Made by a program: the position numbers and the translations under genes | In this document: positions 26,700-39,278 of the stretch, in pieces | How the letters are laid out: each line of letters opens with the position of its first letter | Numbering within the stretch: position 1 is the stretch's first letter | The notes under the pieces: generated by a model | What the model saw: only the letters and a program-made list of their open reading frames with translations | What the model was told of the DNA's origin: nothing | Database searches by the model: none | Source: Heterobilharzia americana | Lineage: Eukaryota > Platyhelminthes > Trematoda > Strigeidida > Schistosomatidae | Reading direction: 5' to 3' | Length of the DNA: 64,000 nt | NCBI GenBank assembly: GCA_944470555.2 | Contig: OX104134.1 | Coordinates: forward strand, 110,354,701 to 110,418,700

Positions 26700-28500
26700 T
26701 TCAAGTTCAACACCCGAAACAGGAACTGAAGGATGAAAGTAAAAAGGACATCTTTACGTCAGTCAGTCAGTCATCAGGAGAAAATGGGAGACATTAAGCA
26801 ACATCCTTGAAGAATCCTGCGTCGAAGAGCATTGGAACTCTTTGAAAGAGACGTGGGAGGAAACCTGCATAACCGTGTTCGAAAGGAAGAAGAAACAGGA
26901 CAATGAATGGATCTCGATGGTCACATGGAAGCTGATAGAGGATGAAGAGGAAGATGGTGAAGCCGAAGATAAACCAGTGCAGTGCAGAGATGAACAACGA
27001 AAAGAGGAACTGAACACAACCTATAAAACACTACAGTGGACAAACGAGTGAAGAAAAGTGCGCGAAAAGACGAAAGACACTTCTATGACACACTGGCAAG
27101 TGAAAGAGAACAGGCTGCAGGTAGAAGAGACCTGACAATACTGTACCAAATAACCACGTTACTATATGGAAAGAGATCAACATAGATGAAACCAATGAAA
27201 GATAGTGTAGGAAGCTTAGTTAACATTAAAGAGGACAGACAAAGGAAACAATAGGCTGACCACTTCAAAAAACTCTTGATTCGACTACCACCACCATCTG
27301 CAACTCGTACAGAAATACCACAAGTAGCCCAGCCACAGAACTACCAGTGAACACAAGCCCTTCGACAAAAGCCGAAGTCTTGAACGCCATCAAGTTGCTG
27401 AAATCCGGGAAAGCAGTAGCACCAGATGGAATTCCTCCAGCAGCACTGAAAGCAGACACCGAGACAACAGCGGACATGCTCACACCACTATTACAGAAGG
27501 TTTGCAAGTAAGAAAGGAAGAAAAGATATCTGCCAATTGATTGAAAGAGGGGTTACCTTGTCAAACTCTCAAAAAGTGTGAGCTGTGTCTTTGCAAGAAC
27601 TGGCGTGGAATCATTCTTCTGTCCACCCCAAGCGAAATATTAAGCCGCACCATCCAGGAGAGACTATAAAATGCTCTGAATTTAAAATAACGACCGGAAC
27701 ATGCTGCCTGGTTTCAGGAAAAATAAATCATGTGCGGATCAAATTGCAACGCTACACAACGCATCATTATAAAACAGAGAATAGAATGGCAGTCAACACT
27801 TTATCCAACCTCAACTTCATCGGTTTTGAAAGGGTCTTCGACAGCGTCAATCAACAAGCAATTTGGCAGGCAGCTGCTGCAACACTACGGAGTACCACGA
27901 ACCTTTATCAATCTCAGTCAACAATTATATGACGACGCCATATGTCAGTGGTTCACAATGGAAAGCTCAAAAACCCCTCTAAGGTGAAGAAAGGAGTAAG
28001 ATAATGTGACCTACTGTCACCAATGATCTTCCTTATTGTGGTCGACTGCATCATGCAGCAAACTGTGAGGAGCGAGAAGATGGGCATACGCTAGTTGGAC
28101 CAATGAAAAGACCCCATAAGAAGATTTGAATTTCGCCGAGGATGGTTTTTGTCCAATATTTTGTCGCACAAACTCGAAGATCTACAGCCAAAAACCAACA
28201 AGTTGACAGAAGAGTTAGCGAAGACTGGACTTCAGGTCAACATGGAGCAGATAAAGGTGATTAAGATACCCAACCAACAACAACAAGCACTGGTCACCAC
28301 CAACGAGAGAAACCTAAAAGGAGTTGTCTCTTTCACCCAGCCACCTAGGCAGCATCGTTTCAACTACAGGCGGCACAGGCACAGATGAGGATATTAAAGC
28401 CAGGATCGGAAAGACAGCAAGCAGACCTTCATTAACCTGAAGTCAGGGTGAAGATCTACCGCACTCAACATAAAGAACAAGATTCGGATTTTCAACACTA
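26700..28500 (+). pseudogene. Reverse transcriptase of RTE copy A
   Basis: Piecewise translation gives, in order: 'ETWEETCITVFERKKKQDNEWIS' near 26850, 'APDGIPPAALKADTETTADMLTP' near 27420, 'NWRGIILLSTPSE' near 27600, 'F-RVFDSVNQQAIW' near 27825, and 'LNFAEDGF' near 28130 (catalytic site, second-last Asp position altered to Glu). 'KLEDLQPKTNKLTEELAKTGLQVN' follows near 28170. At least ten stops or shifts interrupt it. Copy C (61933-60020) is the closest match in the window. Confidence 0.8.
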
Positions 28501-28968
28501 ATTCAGTCAAGTCAGTGCTTCTATGTGGTTCAGAAACTTGGCACTTTAAGAAAAGCATTCCCAACAAATTACAGACATACATCATCAACACCTGCCACCT
28601 GCGCCCACTCAATGCTGAAGAACAGATTAGATGGTCAGAATAATAAGAATAAGAGACAAGCAACTCTGGCTGGTAACGAACCAACCAAGTACCTATCGTC
28701 CAATAAATGTGTCGAAGAAAGTGGAGATGGATTGGGCATACACTAAGAAGACCACTCGGGGACATCGAACGCCAAGCCGGGGCCTCGAGTAGAACCCTAA
28801 GAGAGAACGACGAGCTGTGCGTCCGATGTGAAGGTGATATGGAGATCATCTGGGAAGAAATGAAAGCTTCGGAGGAGTCGTGGAGCGAGGTTCAGAAGAT
28901 TTCACAGAACAGAGGGAAATGAAGACGTGCTACTGAAGCCCTATGTTGCACTAGGAGCCCAAGGGACA

Positions 28969-29002
<34 letters not shown>

Positions 29003-29749
29003 TATAAACGTAGTGCTGAGCTAAAATCCACCAAAAGGGTGCCATTTGAGGTGGTTAATAATTGTTGATTGCGTTAGTGTTGCGAACAGTCGTATGAAGA
29101 TCATACCGAAAGAGTTGCGACAAATGCGATTTGAAACAACGTAGCTGCTAAAAGTGGATATTTGCAAACCGAGCTACTCGATGTTGAAGTCAGTTGTTTG
29201 GCTAGAAGATGAACGTTTCCGCAAAAACAAACTCAAAGACCATATAATAAGTAACTAAAGCACCAGATGAAAGCAACTGGACAGTCAATAAAACCTTCCT
29301 CCTCAGCGCAGTGTTTAATAACGATTGGGTACGGTGAACAGGAAATGCTTTGAATACAACAGGAGATAAAAACGATTGAAAACGCCTTTGATCAAAGCTG
29401 TTTATAAGCTTATTTAGAGAAAATATATGAGTCAGGTACGATATACATAACTGCATACACAGATGTGTCTGCACACCTGAGGAAAAAGCACAACATATAG
29501 ATGAGCAATCGAAGTTATGCACAGTATTTCAGATAACCGTTTATTTGAAGCCAGAATCTAAAATATTCCGGAAAGCGTGCATATTTTAGGTAATAATCAA
29601 GTAGATCAGGTTCATCCTTTTCTCGATACAGTTCAAATAACCACAAACAAACATGCGATACATAAAAAGTGAGCCTGTACTATGCTACCTTTCAAGACGG
29701 CGAAAAAATGAAAAAAATAATGTATTCAAATCCAGAAGAAAAAATAAAC
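29003..29749. other. Non-coding DNA between retroelements, nothing recognised
   Basis: A 106-codon minus frame at 29202-29522 shows no family motif. Nothing else can be named. Confidence 0.4.
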
Positions 29750-30330
29750 GAAAAATCAAGACATCACATCGTCCAGTGTGTCACAAGGAACAATTCTAGA
29801 TCAGTTACTGTTTTCACACTTTGTGAATAACGTCTTGTCCAGTCCTAGCCTCGAGATGCTGCTACATACCAACTATGTTAAGTAATTTAGAGTTGAGGCC
29901 TCTGAAAGGGACTCGAGTGCACTACAAAGTGACCTCAGAATGCTCGAAAGGTAGATGAAAACAAGTAACTGGTATTTAATTCAGACAAATATCTGGCCAT
30001 GCTTTTCTGAACTCTCGACTAGCAGAAAGCACTCTAAACCCCTGTGATACCTATCTTCCTAACACAATCATCGAGAAAGACTTAGGGTAGACTGATTGAA
30101 AAACTAGACATTATTTCAAATTATGTGGGATGTAAACTTCAGAGCCTTTAAAGCCTACACACTTGCACCAACTCACGCAAGAAGAGATACAAACTTCTTG
30201 TTCGGAGGTGCCTTTCAGGTGTTGCTGCAATGCAACTAGAAAGCGCTAACTGATGAAGCATCCATCGCCCCATCTATAGACAGCTTCAAGAGAAATTTGA
30301 ACAGCTACTTAGAAATACACAGCTTGCACT
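29750..30330 (+). mobile_element. Decayed CR1/jockey-like reverse transcriptase fragment
   Basis: Plus-strand pieces read 'SSSVSQGTILDQLLFSHFVNN' near 29775-29835 (family motif [20 protein letters not shown]), then 'ERDSSALQSDLRMLER' near 29915, and finally 'SIDSFKRNLNSYLEI' near 30275-30320, which resembles the usual carboxy end of CR1-like proteins. Only the back half of the RT is left, with several stops. No poly-A or repeat tail was clear. Confidence 0.6.
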
Positions 30331-30802
30331 CATAACAGGAAGATTCCGAATTAACAGGTCCTTAATCAGCTGGAAGCTAATCAATACTAAACACACTTCA
30401 GGTACACAATAAACAAAGCAGCCTGTGCAACTGTATGTAGAGATAGTAACTTGACTATGAAATCGTACCTCCAATGTTATCGAAATGCGTTGTTTGAAGT
30501 GGACTGAATTTGAAACTAATGTCTGATTATTAGCTGTACATTTTCAGTTTCATAATGCAATTTGACTGTCAAATAAAAAGACTAGCTCACCACTACTGTG
30601 CTTATTTATGATGGAGAAAAAAATTTAACTGTACAGATTCACGAGTTCTGACTCAAAGTTATTTTATTCACACTACTCATGAGTGAATAAAAAGAATTTA
30701 CCTTAGAAGAGCGCACGGATTAATACGTTGGTTGAAACGTTGGTAAAAAATGAGGTGATCATCTGATGCACTTAAACACATCTGGCATTCTCATTCATCA
30801 GA

Positions 30803-31081
30803 ATGCCTTATGAAATGTCAAGCAGTAAGCGTAAATTCACGGTACCGAAACGTAGTCAAGAAAAAGGGATTCATTTAGCCATGCAACTAGTCGTCTCTAA
30901 TCTAATATCCAGCATTGACCATGCGAATCAGGCTTTCTTAGCTGCAAAAAGTTGCGCAACCTATGTAATGAATCCACCACTAACGTCCGGTAACGAAGCG
31001 GAGTTCCGGGACTCCGTTGTAAAATCGACAAATGAAAAGATTTCCTCCAATCGACAGAATAAGGAAATCTCCGGTTTGTGA
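30803..31081 (+). CDS. Short unidentified open frame, 92 codons
   Basis: An intact frame from ATG to TGA with a mixed composition, unlike the low-complexity frames elsewhere. The middle reads 'GIHLAMQLVVSNLISSIDHANQAF'. I recognise no domain, signal peptide or membrane segment. It lies between two CR1-like RT fragments on the same strand, so it may be a remnant of their coding region rather than a host gene. A chance frame is also possible. Confidence 0.2.
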   Translation: MPYEMSSSKRKFTVPKRSQEKGIHLAMQLVVSNLISSIDHANQAFLAAKSCATYVMNPPLTSGNEAEFRDSVVKSTNEKISSNRQNKEISGL

Positions 31082-31089
31082 CATCATGC

Positions 31090-32165
31090 CGGTGGTTCTA
31101 CAGAATTTCGCCGGTGTGTTAGGCATATCTGTGATCTGTTCGCCTCCCTATTGAAAGTAATTGAACAAAAGAGACTAAAAAACCCATACGAACTTAGACC
31201 AATAGCTTTACTTCCAGTACTATCCAAGGTGCTGGAAGGCATGGCTTCAGATGTTGTTTGTGACTAACTGAACGGAGACACTATTGTCTATCCACCCAAT
31301 AAAGCTTCGTAACTAAATGGTCATTCGCCATGAACTTGAAGGGTGTTCAGTGTGACTGGACCAGTAGATGAAACAAGAAGCGACGGTTTACATTATATTT
31401 CCAATCTTCACCGAAGGCTTTCATAGCGCCCCAAACCATACCACGTTTGCTAAACTTGCCAAACTGAGTCGTACGTAGCACGGTTCACAGAACATCTGGA
31501 GAACGGGGGCTTCTGTTCTGATCTAAGCAGAATTCGTTCAGCCCGGAAGACTCCAAGAACAGAAGTCTTTTAGGAGCCATCCTTTAGAGGCTCTCACTTT
31601 CACTATTGATAAATGACATATACATTCAAGCCCACCCTTCGATCCTCCCTGTTGCCGGCGACATCAAACTATGGACTCCCAAGGAAGGCAGCCTCAAGCC
31701 CCAACTCCTAAACTATACCTCATAGTATTTAAAAACTATGTCGTACCACACCCAAGGGTGTTTAGAACAATAGGCCGCCTTTATAAAAAAACAGATGCTA
31801 TTAGTCTCTAGAAGGTGTGTTGAGGGTTGACAAGGTCAGTGTCCGGACCAGCAGGGAAAGCAGACGAGCGACGTCTTAGACAACTCACTCTGTCCAACCT
31901 AAGCTATCTAAAGAGGGAGCAACCTAATAGAGGCCTAAGGGATCATCCATGAAGCTAGTTGCCTAAATTGGGCAACGCCATCGGTCGGAAAATGGCCTCG
32001 TGAGAATCCCACCTGCATACCTCACCAGAGAAAAAACAAGAGTAGAATCTCCCCACAAAGAGTGTGTGCCTTATGGAAAGCTCTGCAGAAAGGAATGGTC
32101 ATAGCTACACCAGTCGACCCCCTCAAACGACTGCTGGATAAGTACATGAGCGCAGATGATGTACA
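31090..32165 (+). mobile_element. Decayed CR1-like reverse transcriptase, second copy
   Basis: Pieces in order: 'KNPYELRPIALLPVLSKVLEG' near 31180-31240 (RT block 1, YRPISLLPVLSKVLE), 'KAF-S-P-TTFAKLAKLS' near 31410-31470, 'LLINDIYIQAHPSILPVAGDIKLW' near 31605-31670 (the FADD box is replaced by VAGD), 'RRATLRQLTLSNLSYLKRE' near 31870-31920, and 'RVWALWKALQKGMVIATPVDPLKRLLDKYMS' near 32060-32150, the usual carboxy end of the family. Frameshifts and stops make it dead. The catalytic Asp pair is lost. The endonuclease was not found. Confidence 0.72.
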
Positions 32166-33849
32166 ACAAACATTCGTCTATAGCAACTGAAGATATGCTC
32201 ACCAACCCTCTGTGTTCCCCAGCCTTAGCATCTGCAATAAAACCCATCCCCTCTCTATATTATTATCAGCAGCACTCGTTTTTCCATGAGTACTTCCCCC
32301 CCCCCTCTTTCTCGTTCCTCAATCACCTTATTTATGGCACTTTTTAGGTAACACCCGCTACTTACTCGCAGGTGCTTGCAAAAACAAGAACTGCAAGAGG
32401 TCGACCGGACTTAACAAAAGCTCCATTGCCCATCCAAACAAACCAATCAACAGTTTGCGAAAGTAAACCTTCAACTCGACGATCGATATCTCCAAAGTCA
32501 CAAGCAGGAAAGCCGTAAAGACTTCTGAGGCCGTCGAAGGATAGTAACCGAAGAAAATTAATCAAGCCTCAAGATTTGTAACTGAGACCTCAAAAACTAC
32601 AAGTTCTCCCCACTCGGACTGTTAATGCTGGGTGCAACCATAGAGTGAACGCTGACTAAGCCGACCTGAAAGGGATAAAATTTGCAAGTCTTACTTCGAA
32701 AAACGTTAGTCTGCAGTGCGGTACGAACACTCCCGGGGAGCGAACCACTCGTCAGAGAAAACGACTGGGTTAAGGACATGAATTCTACAATGTCATCGTC
32801 TAAAACAGTGTTGTCACGGAAGAAGATATACCTAATATGATTGCTCAACCACTGTAGGAGTGGGCCTGGGTTATTTCGCATCAAGATTCCATGTGTGATA
32901 GCCACATGTCAATCGAGTTAACCTGAACATGTAGGAGTGCACAGCGCTTAGCTACGAATCTTTTCGAATTCAACTAGAGGAAACATTTTTTAGGCGAACT
33001 GCCATGTTACGGATGTTACTAGGACGTAAGGCGGTGGGTCCTATCGTCCTGGAGAGCTAAAAACCTTGGATGTCAGTTTTCTCCGACATGAGATTTTTGC
33101 GTACTGTTAGCTTAAAGGATGCACTGCTTTCACTCATCCAAACGCTGGTTTCCATGGGTTACAGACTTTCTACAGCAAGTCAAATCTTCCTTGATTCTCC
33201 GAAGCGCACAAAATATTATCAGTTTCAGCGACCGGTGCCCGTGTTACACAAACTCTTCTCCCCATCATGCGCCAAAGTCCACAAAAGGGACACTGAAGAA
33301 AGGAAACACCCTCTATCACAGGATTTTCAATGAGCACATGATTCGACTACCAGTAAGAGAATAGATGTCATGAACCAACGTGTCGAAATTAGGTCAGTTG
33401 GTAGCAACCTGGGAGGAAATAACTTGTAAAATGTTCCTGCTGAGGCGGCTTCTATTAATGATTTCCACCTGCCTCAGACAAGCAACCGAAAAACTTTAAG
33501 GTTTCGCCACGAGTTAAAAAGTTCCGTGGAATTCTCATAGGTTGCTGTTCACTCTGCCAGAAAATGAATGTGACCGAAATGGTGGCTGGAGCGCGAGATG
33601 AGCCGATGTTGTCCCTCGGGCCCACTTAGGATGCAGTGATGAAACCAGAACTTGGGTTGAACTTCACAATACGGGTACTGTGAGGAAGACTGGGGGTGAA
33701 GTATGGTTTTCGATAAAACTGATGGAAATAAGATGGGCCCCTTAAACAATACTCCCTGAATCAATCATTTCACCAAAATCTGACATTCCCTTAACTTGGT
33801 AGAGGGAGTTGGAAAGTAATAAACACATAACCAGTGGTTACTCGAAACA
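32166..33849. other. Unassigned higher-complexity DNA
   Basis: Less AT-rich than the first 25 kb. It has a short poly-C run near 32297-32307 and open frames on both strands: minus 32597-32905 (102 codons, with 'QVGLVSVHSMVAP') and plus 33070-33333. The texture suggests old transposon sequence, perhaps the front part of the Penelope-like element that follows, but I cannot name it. Confidence 0.4.
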
Positions 33850-34440
33850 CGAGAATCAGTCAGTCCGTGGTTGTGCCGTTATTCAATTAGTGATATATTT
33901 GAGCCTATGAGATAGTGTAAAGGATGTTGAAAAACCGACGATTTCATGTTTTCTTTGGACGTGACCCACCTTCTATCAGCATAGCGCTTACTGTTACATA
34001 TGTGATTTCGTCAACTTATCCTGTTCAGAAACAGGGGTTTCGACATACTACCTAGAGGGGTCCTTGAAGGCATGTATTCCTGGCGCACAATTTAATCCAC
34101 TGAGGAAGTATGGCGGCAACGTTGTGAGATTGTAAAGGGATCCCCATTCGAACCTCTAATATTGATTAGCGTCACGTCGAAATTGGAAAATTCTGATCTC
34201 AGCGGAACTATCGTTCACTCTCCTGTCCAACAGACACATGAATGATGGGTTCGTCATTTGTGACACGAATATCCATTCGAATGACATCCTACAGGGGTTT
34301 AATACTTGTTTCAGCTTTGGAATTCACAAAGGAGACAGGGTCGGAATCAGCTAAGCATTTCTTTGGAGCGCTAATAATCAGACGCAGCAGCAGAACACCG
34401 AAACCAACTAGTGAGTGAATAGGTGTTTTATCCCCACGTT
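33850..34440 (+). mobile_element. Decayed Penelope-like element, RT region
   Basis: Plus-strand pieces read 'FMFSLDVTHLLS' near 33945 (family: MVSFDVxSLFT), 'CEIVKGSPFEPLILISVTSKLEN' near 34120-34190 (family: GxAMGSPxxPxxADxxMxxLE), 'VICDTNIHSNDIL' near 34255-34300 after the expected YVDDTF position, and 'FFGALIIRRSSRTPKPT' near 34360-34410 (family: LPFLDxxIxR). The order and spacing fit a Penelope-type RT. Stops and shifts abolish function. The GIY-YIG endonuclease was not identified. Confidence 0.55.
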
Positions 34441-37400
34441 ATGAATTAAGCAAGATAGAAGCCGATTTAAAAGCATCATCAAACTGATTACGTCGGGAAA
34501 TTCACCGGCCCACCAACAGAAACCAACGAGGAACAGACAATTTGCCGACTCCCACGGTTGCGCGCCCATCGCGAGGAAAACAATCTTCATTCACTTACCG
34601 TACTAGCGACTACGAAATCCTTGTAGCGCGCGTTGTTTGCCAGTTGAACTTTAGTTTTGGGGAACCACCCTTGTGGAGAACGTACATCATGGCCTATTGA
34701 TTGAGAAAAAAGTGCGAAATTCATCAACTCATTTTCTAAAACTACATCTTCCATTAGTCTGGAATTGGGGAATGAATAAACATCACATTCTGAAAAATCT
34801 TCATTCGAGACCAATTAGTAGGACTTTCAGATGGAGGCCTACCATGAGCTGTGATTCAGAAAGCTTTCCTTATATGCCGTAGCGCTTGTTGCAAGTTGTC
34901 GCTTCCTGTGAAAATGGGCATTTCCCGTGTTCTAAGTGTATGCTTAACCCAACTGTTTGGTTTTGTAACACTGTCTACCACTGCTTTACGTTTTGAACCA
35001 TTCATTCGTACACAAGGCATTGACCGCTACATCACTTCTTAGGTGGTTAGAAAAAAGTTTGCTAATAGTAAACGACAGGAGTCAAAGTGAGCTAAACGAG
35101 GCTTCAAGTTGTTGCAAAGATGCATACTATCACACTTTTTGATCCAGGCCACATAATCGTCGGGAAAAGGTTGTGAAAATATCACAGGATATTGGATATA
35201 TTTGCTAGTGCGACCCTGAAATTAGTGTCGTGTTGGTTAATGATGCGGTTAATAACAAAAATAATATTGGTAGTTTGTTCTTGCAAATGTGAGTGCATTC
35301 CGGTGTAAAGGGATATCCTCCAATAAACAACACAATGTGTAAATGAAATGAAACGTCTCAGACTGGAAACAAAGTATCAAGTTCCGGTGTTCAAAGGCTT
35401 TAGCAGAATATCGAGTTCCTTATGGAAATACTTCCAGGAAGGTTGGAAAGGATAGGAGTCCCAAATCATGTTTGCTGCATATGCTGCCAGTCTCGACGAC
35501 TGGAAATTAGGTTGGGTACAGTGAGACCGGTATGGCGAGAATTCATTATGAACAGTGATTGAAGCTTACAAATGTGTGTTTTTAGCTAATGAGGACAAAG
35601 GTTGTTCGGTGACTATAAACGCATTCAGTGTGCGCGAGGTCGCCACACCTTGCATTCCAAATAGAGATGTCTGTGCCGTTTTACGCTGGCCAAGGATTGG
35701 TGTAGAAGTTGAATGCCGATAGGACCATGGTCCCGGAAGAAGATATGCGGCAACCACGGGGATCCGAATGATACAACTAGGTAGGTATTCAACAGGAAGT
35801 TTCGATAACTGAAACAGATGTACGAAAAACAAGACAAGAGCGATGGCACAAAAAGAATAGGCAAAGTATGAAACTAGAAATAGGACGCTTTTTTCTTGAA
35901 GTACTGGACGGTATATCTCAAGTACCCAAGTATAAATGAATCGTCTATGCAGAATATGTTTGCCATACTACATTGTCGGGTTTATTCATACAAAGGGTGG
36001 TTTGTTAATTCTAGGGGATGTAGGTTCATGCTGAAGTTATACTGAATCGTTATAAAGAACATTACCAGATACTAGCCAAGGCGTAGGGCAGGTAGGATAC
36101 GGACGGAGGTAGATGGCCATAGCCTATGAAGCCACTGGACTATCTCAGGCCTCTTCCGGGATATGTTGTCATGCGGAAGTATTACAGTTAGTGAGGGCTG
36201 GAGACTTGACGGCGACAGCTAAACAAGATTAGTTGCCGAGCGAAAGATCATTGTTAGACTGAGCCCAGCTACATTCGTGCAGTATAAATATGGGAAGTGC
36301 TAGTTGGCAAAAGTGGCAAAGAGGAGGGGACCAGTCAGACTTTTTGACTAGTACTGATCTTTAGACACTTGAAGCTTCTGAGGAAAAAATAAAACCTTAA
36401 AATTTGGTGGTCCAGAAATCTCAGGGGAAGTTGTTTGCCAGAGGTTGATATCAAGTGCTGAGATGTTATTTTTGGGGAAAAAACATGAGGCTGGCTCTTG
36501 GAGCGTTTGACTGTCGAGCCTCGTCCAGTAGTATGAGACGGAGATGGATGTTTTACAGGAAGTAGAAAGCTGCCTTATTAGGACTTTCACGACAGCTTAG
36601 AAAGAACTGTGAAATCCCTATGATAAAAATCAGAGAAGCGTTGAAGACCGCCGAACACTTCAGAAGAAGGCGCATTATTTCGCCATCATTTTTGTTTTGT
36701 TTCGGATTCAAAACTATCATAAGGACGAAAGTCGTATGTTGCGTAAGGATACCCCCATGTGCACTAGGATGCTTCGAGATTATCTCCCTGCCATCATCCC
36801 TACTGATCACTTGTCACCGTCTCCCATCTTTTATCTTAATTTTCTAAGTGCCATCCTACTGCTCCCGATAGAGTCAAGGGCAAAAAAGATGTACAGCCTA
36901 CTCTCAGCTCACTAAAGCTGTGAATACATTATTGATTCCGTCATCCAGTGGTTTGTACGAAGCTTAGTGAAACGCTCACTGCCATAATACCTTGACTCAT
37001 TCCGCGGTCTGACCTTATTTATCACGCAGAAAATACTAGTACCTTAGTTTGTGCTGCTGATCAGAGTGGATACAATTGGTATATGTTGAGAGGGCACAGA
37101 AATCATGCGGAATTTCTAGCAAAGGGCGAAGATTCTAACCAAAAAAAGGGGAGAGACGATGTGGGCGTATTGACTGCAAACCAAGATAGCGGCAAAAGAG
37201 GAAATGAGGCACATTATGCAAACAACCGTCCTAGTGGAAACTGTGCAAGATGTCAATAATAATCATCTCCCTGCATCCCAGTCTTCGTTTCCTATAGAAC
37301 TACTGTGCGACGAAAAGGCTCATAGCTCATGGCCAACAAAGAAATATGGGCGGAAGGTTTGTTTATGGAAGGGGATAAGAACATCTGAGCAAGGTTCACC

Positions 37401-38477
37401 TATGGAAGTGTTGTGGTTACAAGAAGTAACTAGCATCCGGGACATTATCACCGCAAATATACATGGGACACCATGGAATTCAAAAGAATTACTCGTCGTA
37501 TGGAGAATTCGGTGTATATATTTACTTGTTCTCCACATCCTTAGAGCTTGCGACTTGGGTCAGCCTACCGAGTTTGGCTATAAAAGTATCGTCTTCCACG
37601 TAAGTCGAATCGTGCCGATCATGTGAGCCGATAAGTTAGACATTATAGACCAATGTTTAACATAGATTAGTTAGTCTATCATCAGAAGAAACGGTTTATA
37701 GTTCATAGGGAAGAAAATCAAACGCCTGTAGAATGGTGGTATGCTGTGATTAAATAAGGAAAAGTTGAGTCGGCGGGATAAAAAGCTTGGTGCTCACGTA
37801 AGTAAGGAGGGAAGTTGGTTAGAGGGAGGGATATCAGTACACAAAATTAATGAAATGATGCCATATCAAAACGACTGTATTCGTTCTAACCAACAGTTTT
37901 GTCATCAGACACGATGACCCGACCTCACTTACGTGCTGGTGGCTCCACTTCACCCTGAATCTGTGGACATAATGCCGGTGTCAAGGGGTTTATGGGTACC
38001 AGTGGAATGAGGGAGTTCGCTGAGCAGACGTCGGAACTGAAATGGGGGCACCTGGGGGCGATTAAGAAGTGGAGCATTATCCCACAGCTTGCTGTAGTGT
38101 ATCATGAAGAATTCCGACCCAATTTCGAGGCGGTATCTGCCAGCAGGTGCAGTACGCTCACCGTTGGGTAGATTGTGTAAGGACGTGGGACTAAATGCAG
38201 GAGAGCAACGAGCATGACTAACTTCACGCAAAAGGCAAACAATAAGATTGCAATGAACTTAGGCGCCCTAACCGAAGTGGGCAAGTCTTAAGTTTCCTAC
38301 ACCTTTCTACATAATCAGGTTCTATGTGACGGCCCAGCATACCGTGAGCAAATTTAATGTGAACATTCTCACAGAGTATTTCATCCGAGTATACATATTT
38401 CTGAAGATTACTGTGCCGCATTCAAGTACTTGGCGGGTCATGACTATGAATAGAGGCGGTATAATCCCAAATGGCCT
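34441..38477. other. Unassigned higher-complexity DNA, 4 kb
   Basis: Base composition and the density of medium-length frames differ from the AT-rich flanks, as expected of decayed mobile elements, but no RT, transposase or integrase motif could be read. Frames worth noting are minus 34587-34814 (75 codons), minus 35566-35832, and the 140-codon frame at 37204-37626. The part just after 34440 may be the remainder of the Penelope-like element. Confidence 0.4.
37204..37626 (+). CDS. Unidentified 140-codon open frame
   Basis: The longest intact frame between the retroelement remnants of this region, running ATG to TGA. It begins MRHIMQTTVLVETVQDVNNN and shows no zinc-finger, membrane or catalytic motif that I recognise. 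No polypyrimidine tract or strong splice site marks its edges. It could be a decayed transposon fragment or chance; a host exon seems less likely. Confidence 0.2.
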   Translation: MRHIMQTTVLVETVQDVNNNHLPASQSSFPIELLCDEKAHSSWPTKKYGRKVCLWKGIRTSEQGSPMEVLWLQEVTSIRDIITANIHGTPWNSKELLVVWRIRCIYLLVLHILRACDLGQPTEFGYKSIVFHVSRIVPIM

Positions 38478-39077
38478 CGCCTATCTAGGCAGCACCGTTT
38501 CAACTACAGGATGAGGACACCAAAGCCAGGATCGGAAAGACAGCAAGACAGGCGTTCATTAACCTGAAACCAGTGTGGAGATCTGCACTCAGCACAAAGA
38601 ACAAGATCCAGATTTTCAACATCAACGTCAAGCTAGTGCTTCTGTGTGGCTCAAAGACTTGGCGCGTTAAGAAAAGGATTTTCCAATAAACTACAGACAT
38701 TTATCAACAACTGCCTACGCTGGCTGGTTACTGAAGCTCAGATGGACAGAAAGAATAGGTAACAAGGAACTCTGGGAACGAACCAATCAAGAACATATCG
38801 CTGAAAAGACATGCAGAATAAATTGCAGATGGACTGGGCATACACTGAGAAGGCCAACTGGGGACATTACGCATCAGGCCAGGCCCTCGAGCGGGAGCCA
38901 GGTGGGAGGCGACGAGTTGGGCTTCCGAGGGTGACATGGAGATCATGCGGGGAGGAAATGACAGTTTGTGGGCTGTCGTGGAACCAGGTTCAAAAGACTG
39001 CAGAGAATAGAGTTCACTGGAGACGTGCTACTGAAGCTACGTTCCATTAGGAACCCAGGGAACAAATAAATAATAAT
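38478..39077 (+). mobile_element. RTE-type retrotransposon copy B, 5'-truncated
   Basis: Holds only the last ~600 bp of the element seen in copies A and C. It starts at 'YLGSTVSTT' and continues with 'ARIGKTARQAFINLKP', 'RRPTGDITHQA'-type sequence and 'GGRRRVGLPRVTWRS', then the 3' end ACCCAGGGAACAAATAAATAATAA. 5' truncation with a retained A/T-rich tail is the usual product of incomplete target-primed reverse transcription. Frames are broken and it is non-functional. Confidence 0.85.
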
Positions 39078-39278
39078 GACCCCAATGGTAAACACGCGCT
39101 TAAGCTTAAAGCCAAATAAGCTCCTGCACTTAGATTCAAGAGACCAAGCATGCTCCGTAAACGTCAAGTTCCAAAAACATATAGTACTTAGAGCACTCAC
39201 TGAGCTATATGATTGCGGCATGCAATCGCCAATATGTAGACTGATGTTTGGGTGGGAGTTGAAAAAACAGTGAATCCC

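Larger units (their letters stand above)
25572..29002 (+). mobile_element. RTE-type retrotransposon copy A, nearly full length, decayed
   Basis: Begins with the same ~60 bp 5' block as copy C and ends in an (AAT)n tail (28968-29002), so both ends are present. In order it has a 5' leader (25572-25840), an AP-endonuclease (about 25850-26650), a linker and reverse transcriptase (about 26700-28450), and a 3' region with 'RRKWRWIGHTLRRP'-like sequence (28700-28960). Stops and frameshifts break it throughout. The RT catalytic box reads FAED instead of FADD (near 28130). It still has 'CKNWRGIILLSTPSE' near 27590-27640, which copy C has lost from frame. Flanking TAATATA could be a short target duplication, but overlap with the tail makes this weak. 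Confidence 0.88.

Noticed and set aside
26763..27507. Several minus frames of 61-84 codons, serine-rich
   Set aside because: Antisense shadows of the RT part of copy A.
25540..29015. TAATATA on both sides of copy A as a target-site duplication
   Set aside because: Seven A/T bases next to an (AAT)n tail in AT-rich DNA carry little information.
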